NCBI RefSeq assembly: GCF_024763615.1
Contig: NC_077222.1
Span: 107,913,417 to 107,977,416, forward strand
DNA: 64,000 nucleotides
Origin: Phlebotomus papatasi
Lineage: Eukaryota > Arthropoda > Insecta > Diptera > Psychodidae
Direction: 5' to 3'
Every line of letters starts with the position of its first letter. The stretch's first letter is position 1. The notes beneath the pieces are model-generated. The model was not told the DNA's origin. It saw only the letters and a list, made by a program, of their open reading frames with translations, and did not search any database. Positions 10,577-22,560 of this stretch are shown in pieces. The position numbers and the translations under genes were made by a program.

Positions 10577-12006
10577 TTTTTTTTTTTATTTTAGCTGATT
10601 TAATATAGCATTTTCTATATTTTTACGTTTCCACAATAAACATAAGTTAACAAAATGTATCTAATTGCAATTCAACTCTGATTTCTTCATTACCACTGAA
10701 ATTCAATAAAATGCAATTGCACTTGTCAGATACAATCGGACAAGTACCGGTAATGAGTAATTAGATTAATTAAATTGTGTGGAAAAAGAAATCAATTAGT
10801 AAATATTTTTCCAAGTGCACGTAAATTGGCAAATTTTGTGTGTTTTAAATTTGTATAACATTTACAAACAATTGGCAGACATTTCTTCAGTGTCCAGCTG
10901 TGAGACTTCCTCAGCGTAGATAATACGTGTAGCAGGTGTAGGTTGAACAATTTCACCTATTTTGGTGATGCAACAAACGTCTGGCTTTTGCTGCTTTTAT
11001 TTCTTTTTTTTCTTTCTCATCTGTCTGCATCTAAAGGCAATTAATTAATAATATTATTACAATTTAGTTTTTATTGTAGATAATTAGATGTGTGATCGCG
11101 AAGATGAATGAAAAAAAATACGACAGTTCGTGCTCATCTAATTATGATTTACGCATAGTATTTTCACGGGGCTCCGAGTATCATGGGGATCGTTGCGAAA
11201 TTTTGTCCTCAGGGGCACTTACATTAAATTGCGTAAAAAGTCATTCGGAATGGTGAGAGAGAGAAAGAGTATTAATAAAAAAAAGAAGCTAAAAAACTAC
11301 GTGCAAATTGTAATATTTAGAAGTCAGTCGCAATGAAAGCGATCACCGCACTTAAGTAAATAATTTTCTCGACATTTTATAATCCCTACGGATAGTGCGT
11401 GACGATCATAAAATCTAGTAATGGACACTTTAAAAAATCGTAAATACTGGTTCATTTAGAAGGACATAAAAAGACTTATGGATTATCTCCTACAGGCAAT
11501 TAAATGGCATTCAAATACATTCGAATGCTTAATTATTTGTGAAATTAAGCAATTATATTTGTTGTTTTCCAAAAATTGTATTGAGTTACTCAAAAAAAGA
11601 ATTTATTCAATTTTGAATAGGATTACATTTATTTTCAAAATTACATTTTCAAAAATATAATTTTTGAGAAGGATTTAGAAAACTTAACATTTCGAGATAA
11701 TGATGTGTTTGCTTGAGATAGCAACTTAGGGTTTTCGAAGGACCCCCCCCCCCAATTAAGATAGAATTAGGAAAAATATATTTTCCCTATTCCCGTAATT
11801 GGATCCAAATAAATATTTTAAGAAATGTTTTAGGATCTTTTAGGATCATCATGATATTTCATATATCACCCAGTGACCTCAACCGCTCTATCTTTCTTTC
11901 TACAGTTCTTACTTTCACAACTTTTGCTCCCTTGTGAGCGTTATATTTCTGCATTAATTTAGATGAACTTCGTTTTGTTTTTTGAAAGATTTTTGAGCTC
12001 TTGTAT
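10577..12006. other. AT-rich stretch without recognised features
   Basis: Contains a C10 run at 11743-11752 and no ORF above 60 codons worth noting. Confidence 0.4.
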
Positions 12007-12221
12007 TAGGGGAATGTAGGCATGGTTCGCACAGAATGAACCTTCAAACGATGCGAATTTTCTCTTTGTTTGCAAAGAGCTGACCTACCATTTCTTATCT
12101 CGTTTCATGAGCTTAATAATGATCTTATGGCTAAGAAATGACGATCTAGCTCTTTGCAAATAAAGAGAAAATTTGCGTTGTTTGAAGGTTTACTCTGTGA
12201 GAACGATGCCAACATTCCCTA
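12007..12221. mobile_element. MITE family B, copy 1 (215 bp)
   Basis: The terminal inverted repeats start TAGGGGAATGTAGGCATGGT and extend about 60 bp through GCGAATTTTCTCTTTG-like sequence. Two more copies lie at 18.1-18.5 and 40.1-40.3 kb. Confidence 0.85.
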
Positions 12222-12284
12222 CTGCACTACAGTAGAGTCTCTCAAACGCGAACGACCGTCGCACAGTTGTCCAATTGGTACTAG

Positions 12285-12502
12285 TAGGGTGGCGGCATTA
12301 CTTGTGGCCTGTCTTTACTTATGGACATGTCGCAGTTTTTGTCAGAAAATGATTCCGAAAACCGAAAAAATGTGATTTGCTATTAAAACACATCAAATAT
12401 TTTTAATTTTGAGGTTTTCCGAAATCATTTTTTGACATTGTAAAGTCTTTTGCGGGGAGGCCATAAGTAAAGACAGTAGCCACAAGTAATGCCGCCACCC
12501 TA
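12285..12502. mobile_element. MITE family C, copy 1 (218 bp)
   Basis: The terminal repeats TAGGGTGGCGGCATTACTTG and their inverse ending GCCGCCACCCTA are flanked by TA. The second copy is at 22637-22841. It is nested in the composite element 12228-13386. Confidence 0.85.
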
Positions 12503-12995
12503 CATTTTCTATAGTTTGTTTCCCATAGACCACAATTACCGTGGACCAGGGGGTATTTGTCAATGAGCAACTGAGAGGTTTGATTGGCATTTTCACTGCA
12601 CTTCTAACATCAACTTCTTCTATTCCTGAAATAACTTGTAGATGGCAAACCTTTCTATAATTTTGATATCCACTCCTATAATTTCTAATGAAAGAAGTGG
12701 ATTATCGAAAAACTTTCGCGCAGTATTGTCAGTATTAGTGTTTCCAAATCCGGGTTTCGGTCAGTCGACTAATAATCCGATTTTTTTCCAGAAGTCATCC
12801 TAGATTTTTGTCTTGTTTTTTTTTCAGTATGTCTTTGCTATCCGCTCCTGTACACTGACTGCAACGATTTTAAGGGTAACTTTTGGGAAATGTGTAGTAG
12901 AAACTCAAAAATCTTATTCGAGCATGTAAAATAGAAAGCCGAAATTTGAACCTGAATAATAGTAAATTTAAATTAGAAAAATTTTTACATAAAAT

Positions 12996-13222
12996 TAGGA
13001 GGGGGAACTAGGGCACCTTTTGAAAGTGAGGCACCTTTGAAATTGGGATTATTTTTTCACTTATGTTTACCTGGAACTGAGCCATATCATAATGTAATTT
13101 AGCTTCTCAATCTGTTTGTGCAGCTAAATTATATCACGATAAGGCTCAATTTTATTTAAAAATAGGTGAAAAATCCCAATTTCAAAGGTGCCCCACATTC
13201 AAAGGTGCTCCACTTCCCCGTA
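12996..13222. mobile_element. MITE with about 60-bp inverted repeats
   Basis: Left arm GGGGGAACTAGGGCACCTTT, then GGCACCTTTGAAATTGGGAT; the right arm is its inverse ending CTCCACTTCCCCGTA. TA lies at both boundaries. The interior block CTAAATTATATCACGATAAG recurs in diverged form near 52.75 kb. Confidence 0.75.
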
Positions 13223-13887
13223 TCGTATAATAAGGTCATTTCGAGTTTTTTTTTATTTAATAGTATTAAAATAGATATTAAATTTCTTAGAACAAAGGTA
13301 CACAAAGAAATATTTGGATGGTGTTTTTTTGCGAGGTTGCGAATTTAGGAGTTGTTCGAATTTCGAATACAGAAGACTCTACTGTATTATTCTCATGTTT
13401 AGGGGACGGTGGGGCAAATTGATATGGACTGTATTCAAGAAGCTAACTCTATATTCCATTTGTTTTTCTTGAGTAGTGGATAAGTAAAGTTATATAGCAC
13501 AGATCCCAAGCATTTAGGAAAATTGAAGCAACATTTTTTAAAACCTAAATTTAAATGTTTTTTAGACCATTATATTCCTACTTAAACGTTTGTCAGTCTA
13601 ATCCAAGATTTTTTGCACAATATACGCAAAGGAAAGACATTATCTATAGTTAAACCAATTCGGATGTCCTCTACATCGATTTCATCAGGTAATATCGTAA
13701 CTACTTGAAGTATTGAATTGACATTGAATACTTTTCATCAACTTGTTCAACTGGTCATTAACGTGTATCTCATTTTCTCCTTACTCCCTTACCATAAACC
13801 GATAAACCGATTAACTGATAAACAACTTTCGTTTGAAAATTAAATGTAATTACTTCTAAGCTATATTAAGCAATCTCCTGAATGATT

Positions 13888-14098
13888 TAAGGTAAAGTGC
13901 CTTCAGTCGACCGGTAGAGTTATTTATTCAATTTATTTATATTTGCTATTTAGTGTATCATCTAACATTAATAGGTCAATTATTCCATAAATAATACGAA
14001 TCAGTGACAATTTAATAGAAATTGATCATCAAAAATTCAAAAATTGACCCATCGGTCGAGTCGAGGACACCGATCAAGTGAAAGGGCACTTTACCTTA
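13888..14098. mobile_element. MITE with TAAGGTAAAGTGCC ends (211 bp)
   Basis: The first 14 bp (TAAGGTAAAGTGCC) are perfectly inverted at 14085-14098; looser pairing extends through a CCGATNGGTC-like stretch. TA-flanked. Confidence 0.75.
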
Positions 14099-14221
14099 TA
14101 AATCGATTGTGAAACGTTAAATGGCACATATGCTCCAAAGCCTAGGACACCTTGTTATCACTTTTAACTTGCGTTCTTTTGATCATGTTTCACCTTATAA
14201 TGACAGAGTTTTGAGGAGCAC

Positions 14222-14500
14222 TTGACCACTTTTCCTACAATCGTGACCAGTAGAATTCATTTGTCGCGTTCTTTGATTTCGCCAACTTATAATTATCTAA
14301 TGGAATTTGTTCAACGGGGTTCGTTCCCTAGGTCTTCGTGTCTCGTTGTTCCGGGATCGCAGAGCCGTATTCTACATTGCTCACTCCTCATTGAGGGAAT
14401 AACTCTCTGGAATGAATTTCCTGCAGATAGGAAACGGTAGCTCACTCAAGCCTTTCTAGCGTCTTAGTCTTCTTTTTATTTATTTGTTTTTTTTTCTTAT
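14222..14500 (+). mobile_element. 3' fragment of a LINE (non-LTR retrotransposon)
   Basis: The frame 14222-14440 ends RSSCLVVPGSQSRILHCSLL followed by GITLWNEFPADR. This is the C-terminal tail seen after the reverse transcriptase of Jockey/CR1-like LINEs (a basic stretch, then a LWNxLP-type motif). A second copy lies at 59590-59925. It is 5'-truncated and cannot be functional. Confidence 0.6.
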
Positions 14501-14642
14501 ATAAACTTTCTTTGGATGATGTAGATGGCCCATACAATCTGAAAAAGAGCCTTCCACCATTTCACACTGGAGGCTGGTTACCAACGTGAACTAAGACGGC
14601 GGTAGCCGTTATTACACGAACACTGAATTTCTTAAAAATCTG

Positions 14643-14861
14643 TAAGGGAAAGCGCGCTACCTTCGGACGATTAAAGCTTCGGACAATTCAATTTTTTCTT
14701 TATGTTCCTTGTGGATTTTACCCATAGCTTTTTTTGAAAATTTAGAATTTAGAAAGCTATTAGAATATTATATTATATTGGGCCAAATTCATTTATAACG
14801 CATTGAAAAAAAGTGATTTATTTGAAGCATAAATTGTCCAAAGGTAGCGCGCTTTCCCCTA
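14643..14861. mobile_element. MITE family A, copy 1 (219 bp)
   Basis: The ends are TAAGGGAAAGCGCGCTACCT and the inverse of TAGGGGAAAGCGCGCTACCT, with an AT-rich middle. TA at each end fits a Tc1/mariner/pogo-type duplication. Other copies are at 18093 and 28446. Confidence 0.85.
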
Positions 14862-17089
14862 TCAGTCAAATAAAATTGCTAATTTTTTTTCATTAAGTTA
14901 AAAAACAAAATTAGAATTGTGTATTTAATTTTGAAAACCAATCCGTTATTTTTCGCATTTTAGACAATTCTCGTTTTTTTTTATTCACATGTAGAGCGAT
15001 GGCTCTGAAGCTTCGGATGATAAAGGTTTTGTGCCATTTCACTTTTTTGACCCATGACTTTTTCAGGAAATGTGAGGTGTAGATATTGCGATATTGCCAT
15101 AGATCAAAATCATTGAAGTACATAGAAAAAGGTCAAGTGTTACAAAATTTGCGTCAGCTCAAGCTTCAAAACCTTCCTTTAATTAGATAATTTAAGAGTT
15201 TGAAAGCATTCCAAACTTAAGCCAATCAGAGAAGATGACTTTGTAAAATATTTTATATTTTTCTAGTTCTGAAATTATATGAATCTGGCCAGTTTGAGCA
15301 TTCTGCGAAATCCATTTGACTTTTATGCCTTTTTGTGCTGAGAAAGTTTCCGTGAAAATATTTGGTCATTTCCAAATACGTCTACGCATTTATGAGCTAT
15401 ATCTAGGAAATTTGTAATATCTATTTTATGACCAAAATTTCCACTAATAAAATTAACTTTTTGGAACATGCCTAAGGTTAGTTTTTTTCTGTTAATCTGT
15501 CAAAAAGCTTAAGATAAACCATCAAACTTGTAAATGGTATAATTTACGTGATCTATCAAATTACGAGTAATTGTGGGTTTTATTAAAATGAGTTGCTTTT
15601 TGTGTGACTAGAGCCGAGAGATTTTCTTGCACACACTCCGTAAGTGTGATTTATTGAAATCTATCCGATGACATTAACAGCTCTTTTGCATTTAGTGCAG
15701 CATGCGAAATTGAAAGTGAATGCTTTCGCAGGATTGGCTGCACTTTTCAGATGAATTTAAATTGGACTTTTTTGACTTAGTGCAGTTGAAATTGGATATA
15801 AATAGGAGTGATGTGAGGTGGAGTCAATAGCCGTTGGATAAATTGACGGTAGAGTTGAATTTTTTGATTTATTGTTCCTGGTTATATGCAAAAAGATTGA
15901 ATATTATTTGCATTAAGACTGTTTTGATAGGCTTTTTCCTGCGATTTTTTGAAAATCAGTCTATTAATGGAACCATATTTTCCATTTTTCCGAAAGTTAA
16001 GTTTCTCTTGGAGTAATCTTGCTTTGGAATCTGATTGTGATGCAATTCTTTTATTAGCAATGCAAATTTTATGTAATTTATTAAACTATTTTTTTGTTTA
16101 TTGATTTTTTTCTCTTTTTTGTGTCTCTTGTTTGTTTTACATTTTTTCTTCCTCACCAATCACAATTTCTTTTGCATATTTCTCTCACGCATTGTCGGAG
16201 AGAAAATACATTTTTCCCCCATCATTAGATTTATTTACAATTGATAATGAGATCTATATGATTATGGGAAGATCAAGTAATATCTTAAGCGTATTATCTC
16301 AATCGTTTTTATTACATCTCGGTCTCTCTTTTGCTCTTCAATTGTTGCATAAGAAGCATAAGAAGTCTCAGTGCGATGTTTGATCTAAATTTCAATGCAG
16401 AGATTGTTCAATTGAATTGTGAGGTGAGATGGGAAGAAAAGGGGGCGAAAATGGAGAAAAATGTACAGACAAAATGACGAAAAGAAAAAAAAACTATTTG
16501 TATAGCTTTCGCCGTATTGACTGAGATAATCAATTGAGGTGAAATGGTTTTAAGTCACAATTGCTAAACACTTCTTTTTCAGCTTATTGTTTCTCAATGT
16601 ACTTTAAAGTGGAGTTAAAAGCATTTAGTTTGTCGTGCTAATGCTGTGCATTTGCATATAATTTCATGTTCTAAAGACTCTTCATTCACATCTCATTCTC
16701 AAAATAAACCCATTTTAAATGTGTTCACTTTAGAGATTGTTAGCATCAACTCACGACTTTTCATTAGAGAGGGGACTTTAACTAGCATTTTTTAAAGTGT
16801 AGTACATTGACTGTAAATGTTAAATGCAAATTCTCTTTTCGAAAACCATGATTTTATGTCATCAGGGCATTTTATGGCATTTATATTGCAGTTTAATGAT
16901 ACAGAGATGTATTTTGATTCGATCATTGTAGCTGTAAGCACCTTCAATTTATTTTCCATCAACATTTACAAATAACTGACATTTCAATTCTTTTCTTGAA
17001 ATTAGAATATAGGTTAACAATGAAGATTCTATTTTTTAAAGATCTCATAATTATGGCCAGGGTTCTTATAAGCATAAATATTCCAAGTT
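14862..17089. other. Gene-free stretch with one promoter-like site
   Basis: A TATAAATAG at 15797-15805 with an initiator-like TCAATAG 27 bp downstream (A at 15826) looks like a core promoter, but no gene follows that can be recognised. The rest is AT-rich. Confidence 0.35.
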
Positions 17090-17340
17090 CGAAGTACGAT
17101 ATTTTCAATACAAATTGATTTTTTGTTACTCTCTTTTCAGAAGGGTTGTTTAGGAATTTAGCAAGTTGTTTATCGTCTTTGTTTTACTAAAATTAGTCTT
17201 AATACGTTTAAAAATGAATTGATATGTAGAGGTGAATTTGACTCAAATTTTGAACATTTTGGTTGTAAATTTGGACACTTTGGTTGTAATTTCGGACAGC
17301 TAAACCGCTTCAATAGAATGCCCATTTTCCTTAATTTCAG
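17090..17340 (+). mobile_element. Partial copy of the pogo-like element (opposite orientation)
   Basis: TTACTCTCTTTTCAGAAGG, CTAAAATTAGTCTTAATACG, AATTGATATGTAGAGGTGAA and repeated TTTGGACA motifs are the reverse complement of 8.73-8.93 kb. The transposase-like part is absent. Confidence 0.55.
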
Positions 17341-17543
17341 GAACCACTCTTACCATATCTTCTTCCTGGGGTGACATGATAACTTATTTTCGATACTATG
17401 ACTGTCGATTCTGAAAAACTTAAACGATAGCAGGACTTCCTGTAACTGAAATAGATGTATGTATCTCACTCACAATGAATGGCCCAACAATGCGTAAGAA
17501 GTTGGCATACACTTAATCTTGTACGGGCTCTTCCCCTATAATG

Positions 17544-17660
17544 TATGTTTGCTTTGTAAACATGTTTTCAAAATTGTCTGTGAGAGTGAGCGAGATGACT
17601 CGATAAAGATCTCCGTCACTCTCATTGAAATGTCAAAAACATGTTTACAAAATAAAAATT
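17544..17660. repeat. Foldback of about 115 bp
   Basis: TTTGTAAACATGTTTTCAAA at the left is inverted near AAAACATGTTTACAAA at 17636-17652; inner arms AGAGTGAGCGAGAT / ATCTCCGTCACTCTC also pair around a centre near 17605. It explains the overlapping ORFs on both strands. Confidence 0.65.
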
Positions 17661-18083
17661 TATTGTGTACTAGGAATAATGACTCAACTGAAAAATGTAA
17701 GGAGAATATAAGATATTTGTGCGTATATTTTATATACCCACTATATTTTTTCCATAAATTAGTCAAATTGTACAAAACTTGTGTTCTCTATGTATGACGT
17801 TGGCCAGATTGTCACATTCTACTTTACTTACTGATCAGAGGTTTATCTTTGAACAAGAATTTATGGAAAATGATTTGTCGCACAAATTGGAGCCCCACTG
17901 TGAATATATCATAAACACATAATTTTTCAGAATGTCTTACATATTCTGGTTATAATACCTTAATTTTATTTTATCGGAGATAAAAGAATTATGGCGTGCG
18001 AAATTACGCAAGAAACATTGACAAAATATGTAAAATCTTCAACGTCGTTTTGGTATAGATATAATAATAATTTCTATAAGTAC

Positions 18084-18496
18084 AAGGGAAGGTAGGGGAA
18101 AACGCGCTACCTTCGGACGATTCAAGCTTCGAACAATTATTTTTTTAAATATGTTTTTAATGAATTTTGTCCATTTTGACATTATATTTTAATAGTCAGT
18201 TCAACGTCTGAAATTTCCAAAAATAAACCATATGGTATAAATCCAATAAGAACAAAGAAAAAATTGATTTGTCCGAAACTTGAGTCGTGCGAAGGTGGAG
18301 AGTTTTCCCCTAGGCAACGTTCAAACGAGGCGAATTTTCTCTTTGCAAAGAGCTGGTGCTCCATTTCTTACCTCGTCTAATGAGGTTAAAATTTATTTAT
18401 CTTATGGCTGAGAAATAAAATAGATCTTTGCAAATAAAAAGAAAATTTGCAACGTTTGAAAGTTCACTGTGTGCGAACCATGCCTACAATTCCATA
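18084..18496. mobile_element. MITE family B, copy 2, split by family A
   Basis: The first about 11 bp (AAGGGAAGGTA) precede the family A insertion. The rest runs 18313-18496, through AACGAGGCGAATTTTCTCTT, to CGAACCATGCCTACAATTCC. A short deletion follows the insertion point. Confidence 0.65.
18093..18312. mobile_element. MITE family A, copy 2, nested in a family B MITE
   Basis: The left end is TAGGGGAAAACGCGCTACCT; the right end (ACTTGAGTCGTGCGAAGGTG, then TTTTCCCCTA) is diverged but recognisable. It lies within a family B element at an internal TA: family B sequence resumes directly after 18312. Confidence 0.75.
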
Positions 18497-21352
18497 TCCT
18501 TGATTGCATCAACCGTTGTCGTATTTGCATTTGTTTGCATTATAATGACTGAAGAATTCATAGATATATTCAATGTACAGAGAAGCCTCAATTGTTTAAA
18601 TTGTTTAAATAAATAAAAAATAGAATTTAAAAAATATTTGAAAATTTAAATGCAAATTTATCGAATTCGGCTCGGCCATGCATTTGAGAATTAAAATTTG
18701 AGAACAGTCTTCATTGCAACTTAAGGCAGAAAACAATGCCCTCTTGCGGAGTAATAGATATCCAGTCTTGTTGGTCGGTTGGATCAACATTTGTCGTAAG
18801 TAGTCAGCAGCTATTTTAAGAAGAATTACAAAGAATTCCAGTGAATTCTGGATAATTCTTTAGTGATTTCCAAGAACTCGTATGAAACGCGAAGATATGT
18901 TGAGAAAAGTGGTCTCCGTGGGGTGGAAGGTGGAAATTTTGGGGAGTAAAAAATCAAGGGATTATATACTGCCCCCTCTGTGGAGTTCGAACAGCGAAAT
19001 TAAATAGTTATAAACCTCTTCTTTCCTCGACTTTCACGGACCATCAAATGAATGCACTGTGTACTTTCTTAACGGATTAATTCGCAATGGGATGAACGAT
19101 GGAGGAATTTATGAGAAAGGAACCGCTCATGGCTCATAAAGTCAAGGTGTTTTCTTATATGTTTGTGTCCCCATTCAGAGTGTCTTGTCACGCATCACAC
19201 GTGCTGAAAATGGAAAGGAAAAAGCCTGTGTGCAGAATTTTCTTTGAAAATTGACACACATGACACAATGTCACTTGACCTTTTCCACTTTGTTCCAAAG
19301 TAAACCGCATGAATGAAGTCTATAGAGGCAAAGAAAATTTGGGTCTTAGAGTGGGTTGGATATAAATTGAAATGAGAAGTTTCATGGGACAATTAAAGTG
19401 ATCGAACCACTGATCTTTACTTACGATCACTGTGCCAGACCACTCTTTGAGATCATGTAATGTGAGTGATTGTGAATTGCTGTTTTGGTCAAAAGTTCAG
19501 AGTCTTTTCGCATTTGGTATTATTCCACTTGGCTGATCCGATTACACAATCGATCTTCACTTTGATAACCTTTGGTAATTTTTTTAATTAAAAGGGGTAC
19601 CTAAGGAGCATCATCTTTAGTCATGTTGGGTTTATTTTTACCACAATTCGTTCTTACTTCCGGTAAAATTGTATTATTTGAAATTTATGTGGAATCTATC
19701 CGATCCGATCCGATCTCATTCAAACTTTTTATAGAAACTACCATTAAATTTTCTATGATTTTTTTCCAAGAAAAATGGATATATTTGAGACAAGATTTCG
19801 ACATAGAATGCTGTTTGGGTATAGCCTACAATTTGGGGGAGTTGGCTAATTTTCCGCCCACTGCGGCGCATTTTTTGGCGAGAATAAGATAGAGATTTCC
19901 ATAAGTGCAATTCTGGCCTGATCGCGAATGTTATGTACAGTGACTATAGGAACTTTACTGCAAAAGATTTATGTAACACTGCATTTACTTCATTTATTTT
20001 CTAATGAACTTTTCTGGTTTCAGCTCTAATAATCACACCTCCTTCTTGGTCGAATTGAGGCGGACCATCAATAAAATTGTTATGTTACTTCCCTCTAATT
20101 CACCTTCAAAAATTTTTCTCTTGATTCTGTGCTTTTTTTTGCTACTCATGCATTATTTCTTCGGAAATTTGGCATAGCAAAAAGAGCAGAAAGTTTTTCT
20201 ATTTCATTTTGTGTAGATAGGTTGTAGGTAAGCTGTCGGTTAGAGCTAACTGCCAGACTTTATTCACAAATTTTCACTTTTTATATAATTTGCCATGCAC
20301 TCCCACTTTATGACACATATTGAATTTGGAGCAGTGGCATGACCTAAATTACATTCTTTGTTTTCACCTATATTCTTATGACATATTTTCAATTCTTGCT
20401 TACATAATTTAATTTAATTTAGTGCATTTTAACTTCCTAAATCTGTTCAGCTTCCGTGTGCTGAACATTTTGTTTGATCTTGCAAGTTAAATGAGGCAAA
20501 GCTAGAGATTTCCTCGAGGTATTCATGTGTCAATATCAAGTATATCTGTCACATTGTATATGACTCTTGTTCAATGATGTGTCTCCAGGCAGTGGAAATA
20601 ATGTCTGGTTTGTCTACAAATCGTGGATATCATCAGTAGTAAATCACTTTTTGAAAAATGCATTTTATGTGATGTCTGAGTGGGAGGTGGAAGAGAAAAT
20701 TGATTTTAATTGCATGAACGGTGGAACAAAAGTCGCTAATTAAAAAGAAATAAAAATAGTTTTCTGTAAAATATTTTAGTGCTCTCGGATACAATTGGGA
20801 AATTCTGCAAAAATAGTGTAATTTTTGCACTGAGAAAAATTCAAGTGTCAAATATGCATAAATGAGGGCTTATTTTAACACCGAATTCTAGCCCTGTTTC
20901 TAACATAGTTGGTTTTATGCGATGCATATTTTGTCATAAAGTAGGAGTCAACAGGAATGAAAGTGAGGAATCAAATCTTATCTAGTAGGGGAAGGCTTTC
21001 TGCATTTGAACACTTCATATTTTTTGAAATGTTATTAAATATTTATATTTAATTTCGCCATATTTGTTAAAATGGCGAGTTGCAAGAAGGTAAAAGATGG
21101 GTCATGACTTTACACCTGTCATATGCACAGAGCTCTTCGATATTCGGTTCTCCAATAATCGGGTGACATCTAAGGTGACAGCTGTCAAACACAGGAGGAA
21201 GTCAAAAAATCCCTATTCTTGCAGATTTTTATCTGTCGTTTTCGGTCCCAATCGGGTAGCTCAGTGTTAAGTCAGGATTAAATAACGCAGACCAAAGTTT
21301 CCACGTCACAATATTTCTAATACTGAAGTGCGACAAAGTTTTTATGTATACT
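18497..21352. other. Gene-free stretch
   Basis: Includes a family E relic near 18955-19005. No coding sequence recognised; short frames are AT-rich and unsupported. Confidence 0.4.
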
Positions 21353-21366
21353 TAGACTTTTCTTCG

Positions 21367-21812
21367 GGGCCTCGAGTGGGTCAGTGGATAGAGTAGTAGC
21401 TCTATGACTGCGAGGTCTGGGGTTCAAAGCTGAGCAGCAGCAGAAAAAGATTTCTCATGCCATATCGGCTTTGAATTCGTCCAGTGAATGAATGAATAGT
21501 AATGTCAATGGTGCATATTGGCAAAAAAGTGAACCGCCTAAACAATAGAGGCTGGTACGAGAACGAGTTTCGATGTGAAAGTGGTACTTCAATCGATACA
21601 AATATTCGCTGTCACTGATCCCAAACACACACCGAGAAGGGATGCTGTGATATAGTAACGGCACTGACTGCTCACAGAGCTGCGATATAGAGCGGCTACC
21701 CGTATCGGGGGATAAGATAGAATAGGAGTGGGGAAGCATAAGGGGCCCAATTGGTGGCCTGGATGCATCGGAATATCCGAAATGGAGAACTGACCCCTGG
21801 CAAAATCTTATC
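21367..21812 (+). mobile_element. tRNA-derived SINE, copy 2, about 446 bp with perfect TSD
   Basis: The head GGGCCTCGAGTGGGTCAGTG followed by GATAGAGTAGTAGCTCTATGA and a mutated B box GGGGTTCAAAGC is tRNA-like. A body of about 350 bp follows, less AT-rich than its surroundings, ending CAAAATCTTATC. A perfect 14-bp target duplication, TAGACTTTTCTTCG, lies at 21353-21366 and 21813-21826 and defines both ends exactly. Such long duplications are typical of LINE-driven insertion. Confidence 0.85.
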
Positions 21813-22265
21813 TAGACTTTTCTTCGAAAATCGTGATTGAAAAACGAAATCCTTAGAACTGTGATAATATTCAAGTGAAAATTACGTTATATTTACCCAG
21901 ACAGCACCAAATGCTAACCGATTTCTATTCAGCTGAAAACATGTATTTTCAGCTGAAGTTTGTTGAAGCTGACTCAGCAAAAATATGCTTAAAACGCTGC
22001 TCTTTTCAGCTAACTATGCTCGCTGGGGTAATATTCTTAATGGCTGGTGATAACGCAGTTTCAATAATTTTGAGTATTTTCCGATGAATAATTTGAATCA
22101 TAGAGGACCGGTTAGCGTCGGTTCTCAGAGAACGAAGGCTTGGAATCGTCTTTTTCTAAACTGCCCCATCCCCTCACGCTCACGTGCATATTAATGGTGT
22201 TAACGGATTAAGACATTTTTCGCTTATTTCGATACTATATTTCGGGAATATGACCCAAAATGTTG

Positions 22266-22486
22266 TAGGGTAAAGTACTCTCCCTTCAAACGTTCATGCC
22301 TTCGAATAATGTGAATTTCTGTCACGTTTTCTGGGAGATTTTCACATGATTGTCATATAATTATCAATAATTGATGATAAGCTAACTAATAGTTAATAAA
22401 AATGTGTATAAGTGTCTTAGGAAAAATAAAAGAAAATTCACATTATTCGAAGGTATGAACGGTCGAAGGGAGAGTACTTTCCCCTA
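22266..22486. mobile_element. MITE with long inverted repeats (221 bp)
   Basis: TAGGGTAAAGTACTCTCCCT at the left is inverted at the right, and pairing runs about 53 bp (through CCTTCGAATAATGTGAATTT) with four or five mismatches. TA-flanked. Confidence 0.85.
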
Positions 22487-22560
22487 GCAAATACAAATTC
22501 AAATAAGCGAAAAATGTCTTAATCAGTTGTCACCAGTCAGTGCACTCCATCAAACTATTT

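Larger units (their letters stand above)
12228..13386. mobile_element. Composite element with TACAGTAGAGTCT ends
   Basis: The left end TACAGTAGAGTCTCTCAAAC is matched by the inverted right end AGACTCTACTGTA. It contains two younger foldback elements (12285-12502 and 12996-13222). A related short MITE with TACAGTAGACTCTC ends is at 47251-47488. Confidence 0.6.

Noticed and set aside
21366..21440. Functional tRNA gene
   Set aside because: Decayed B box, no acceptor stem, and it is the head of a SINE with a 14-bp target duplication.
21885..22040. Possible 140-bp MITE with ACCCAG / CTGGGGT ends and TTCAGCTGAA repeats
   Set aside because: End pairing is too short and imperfect, and no target duplication could be defined.
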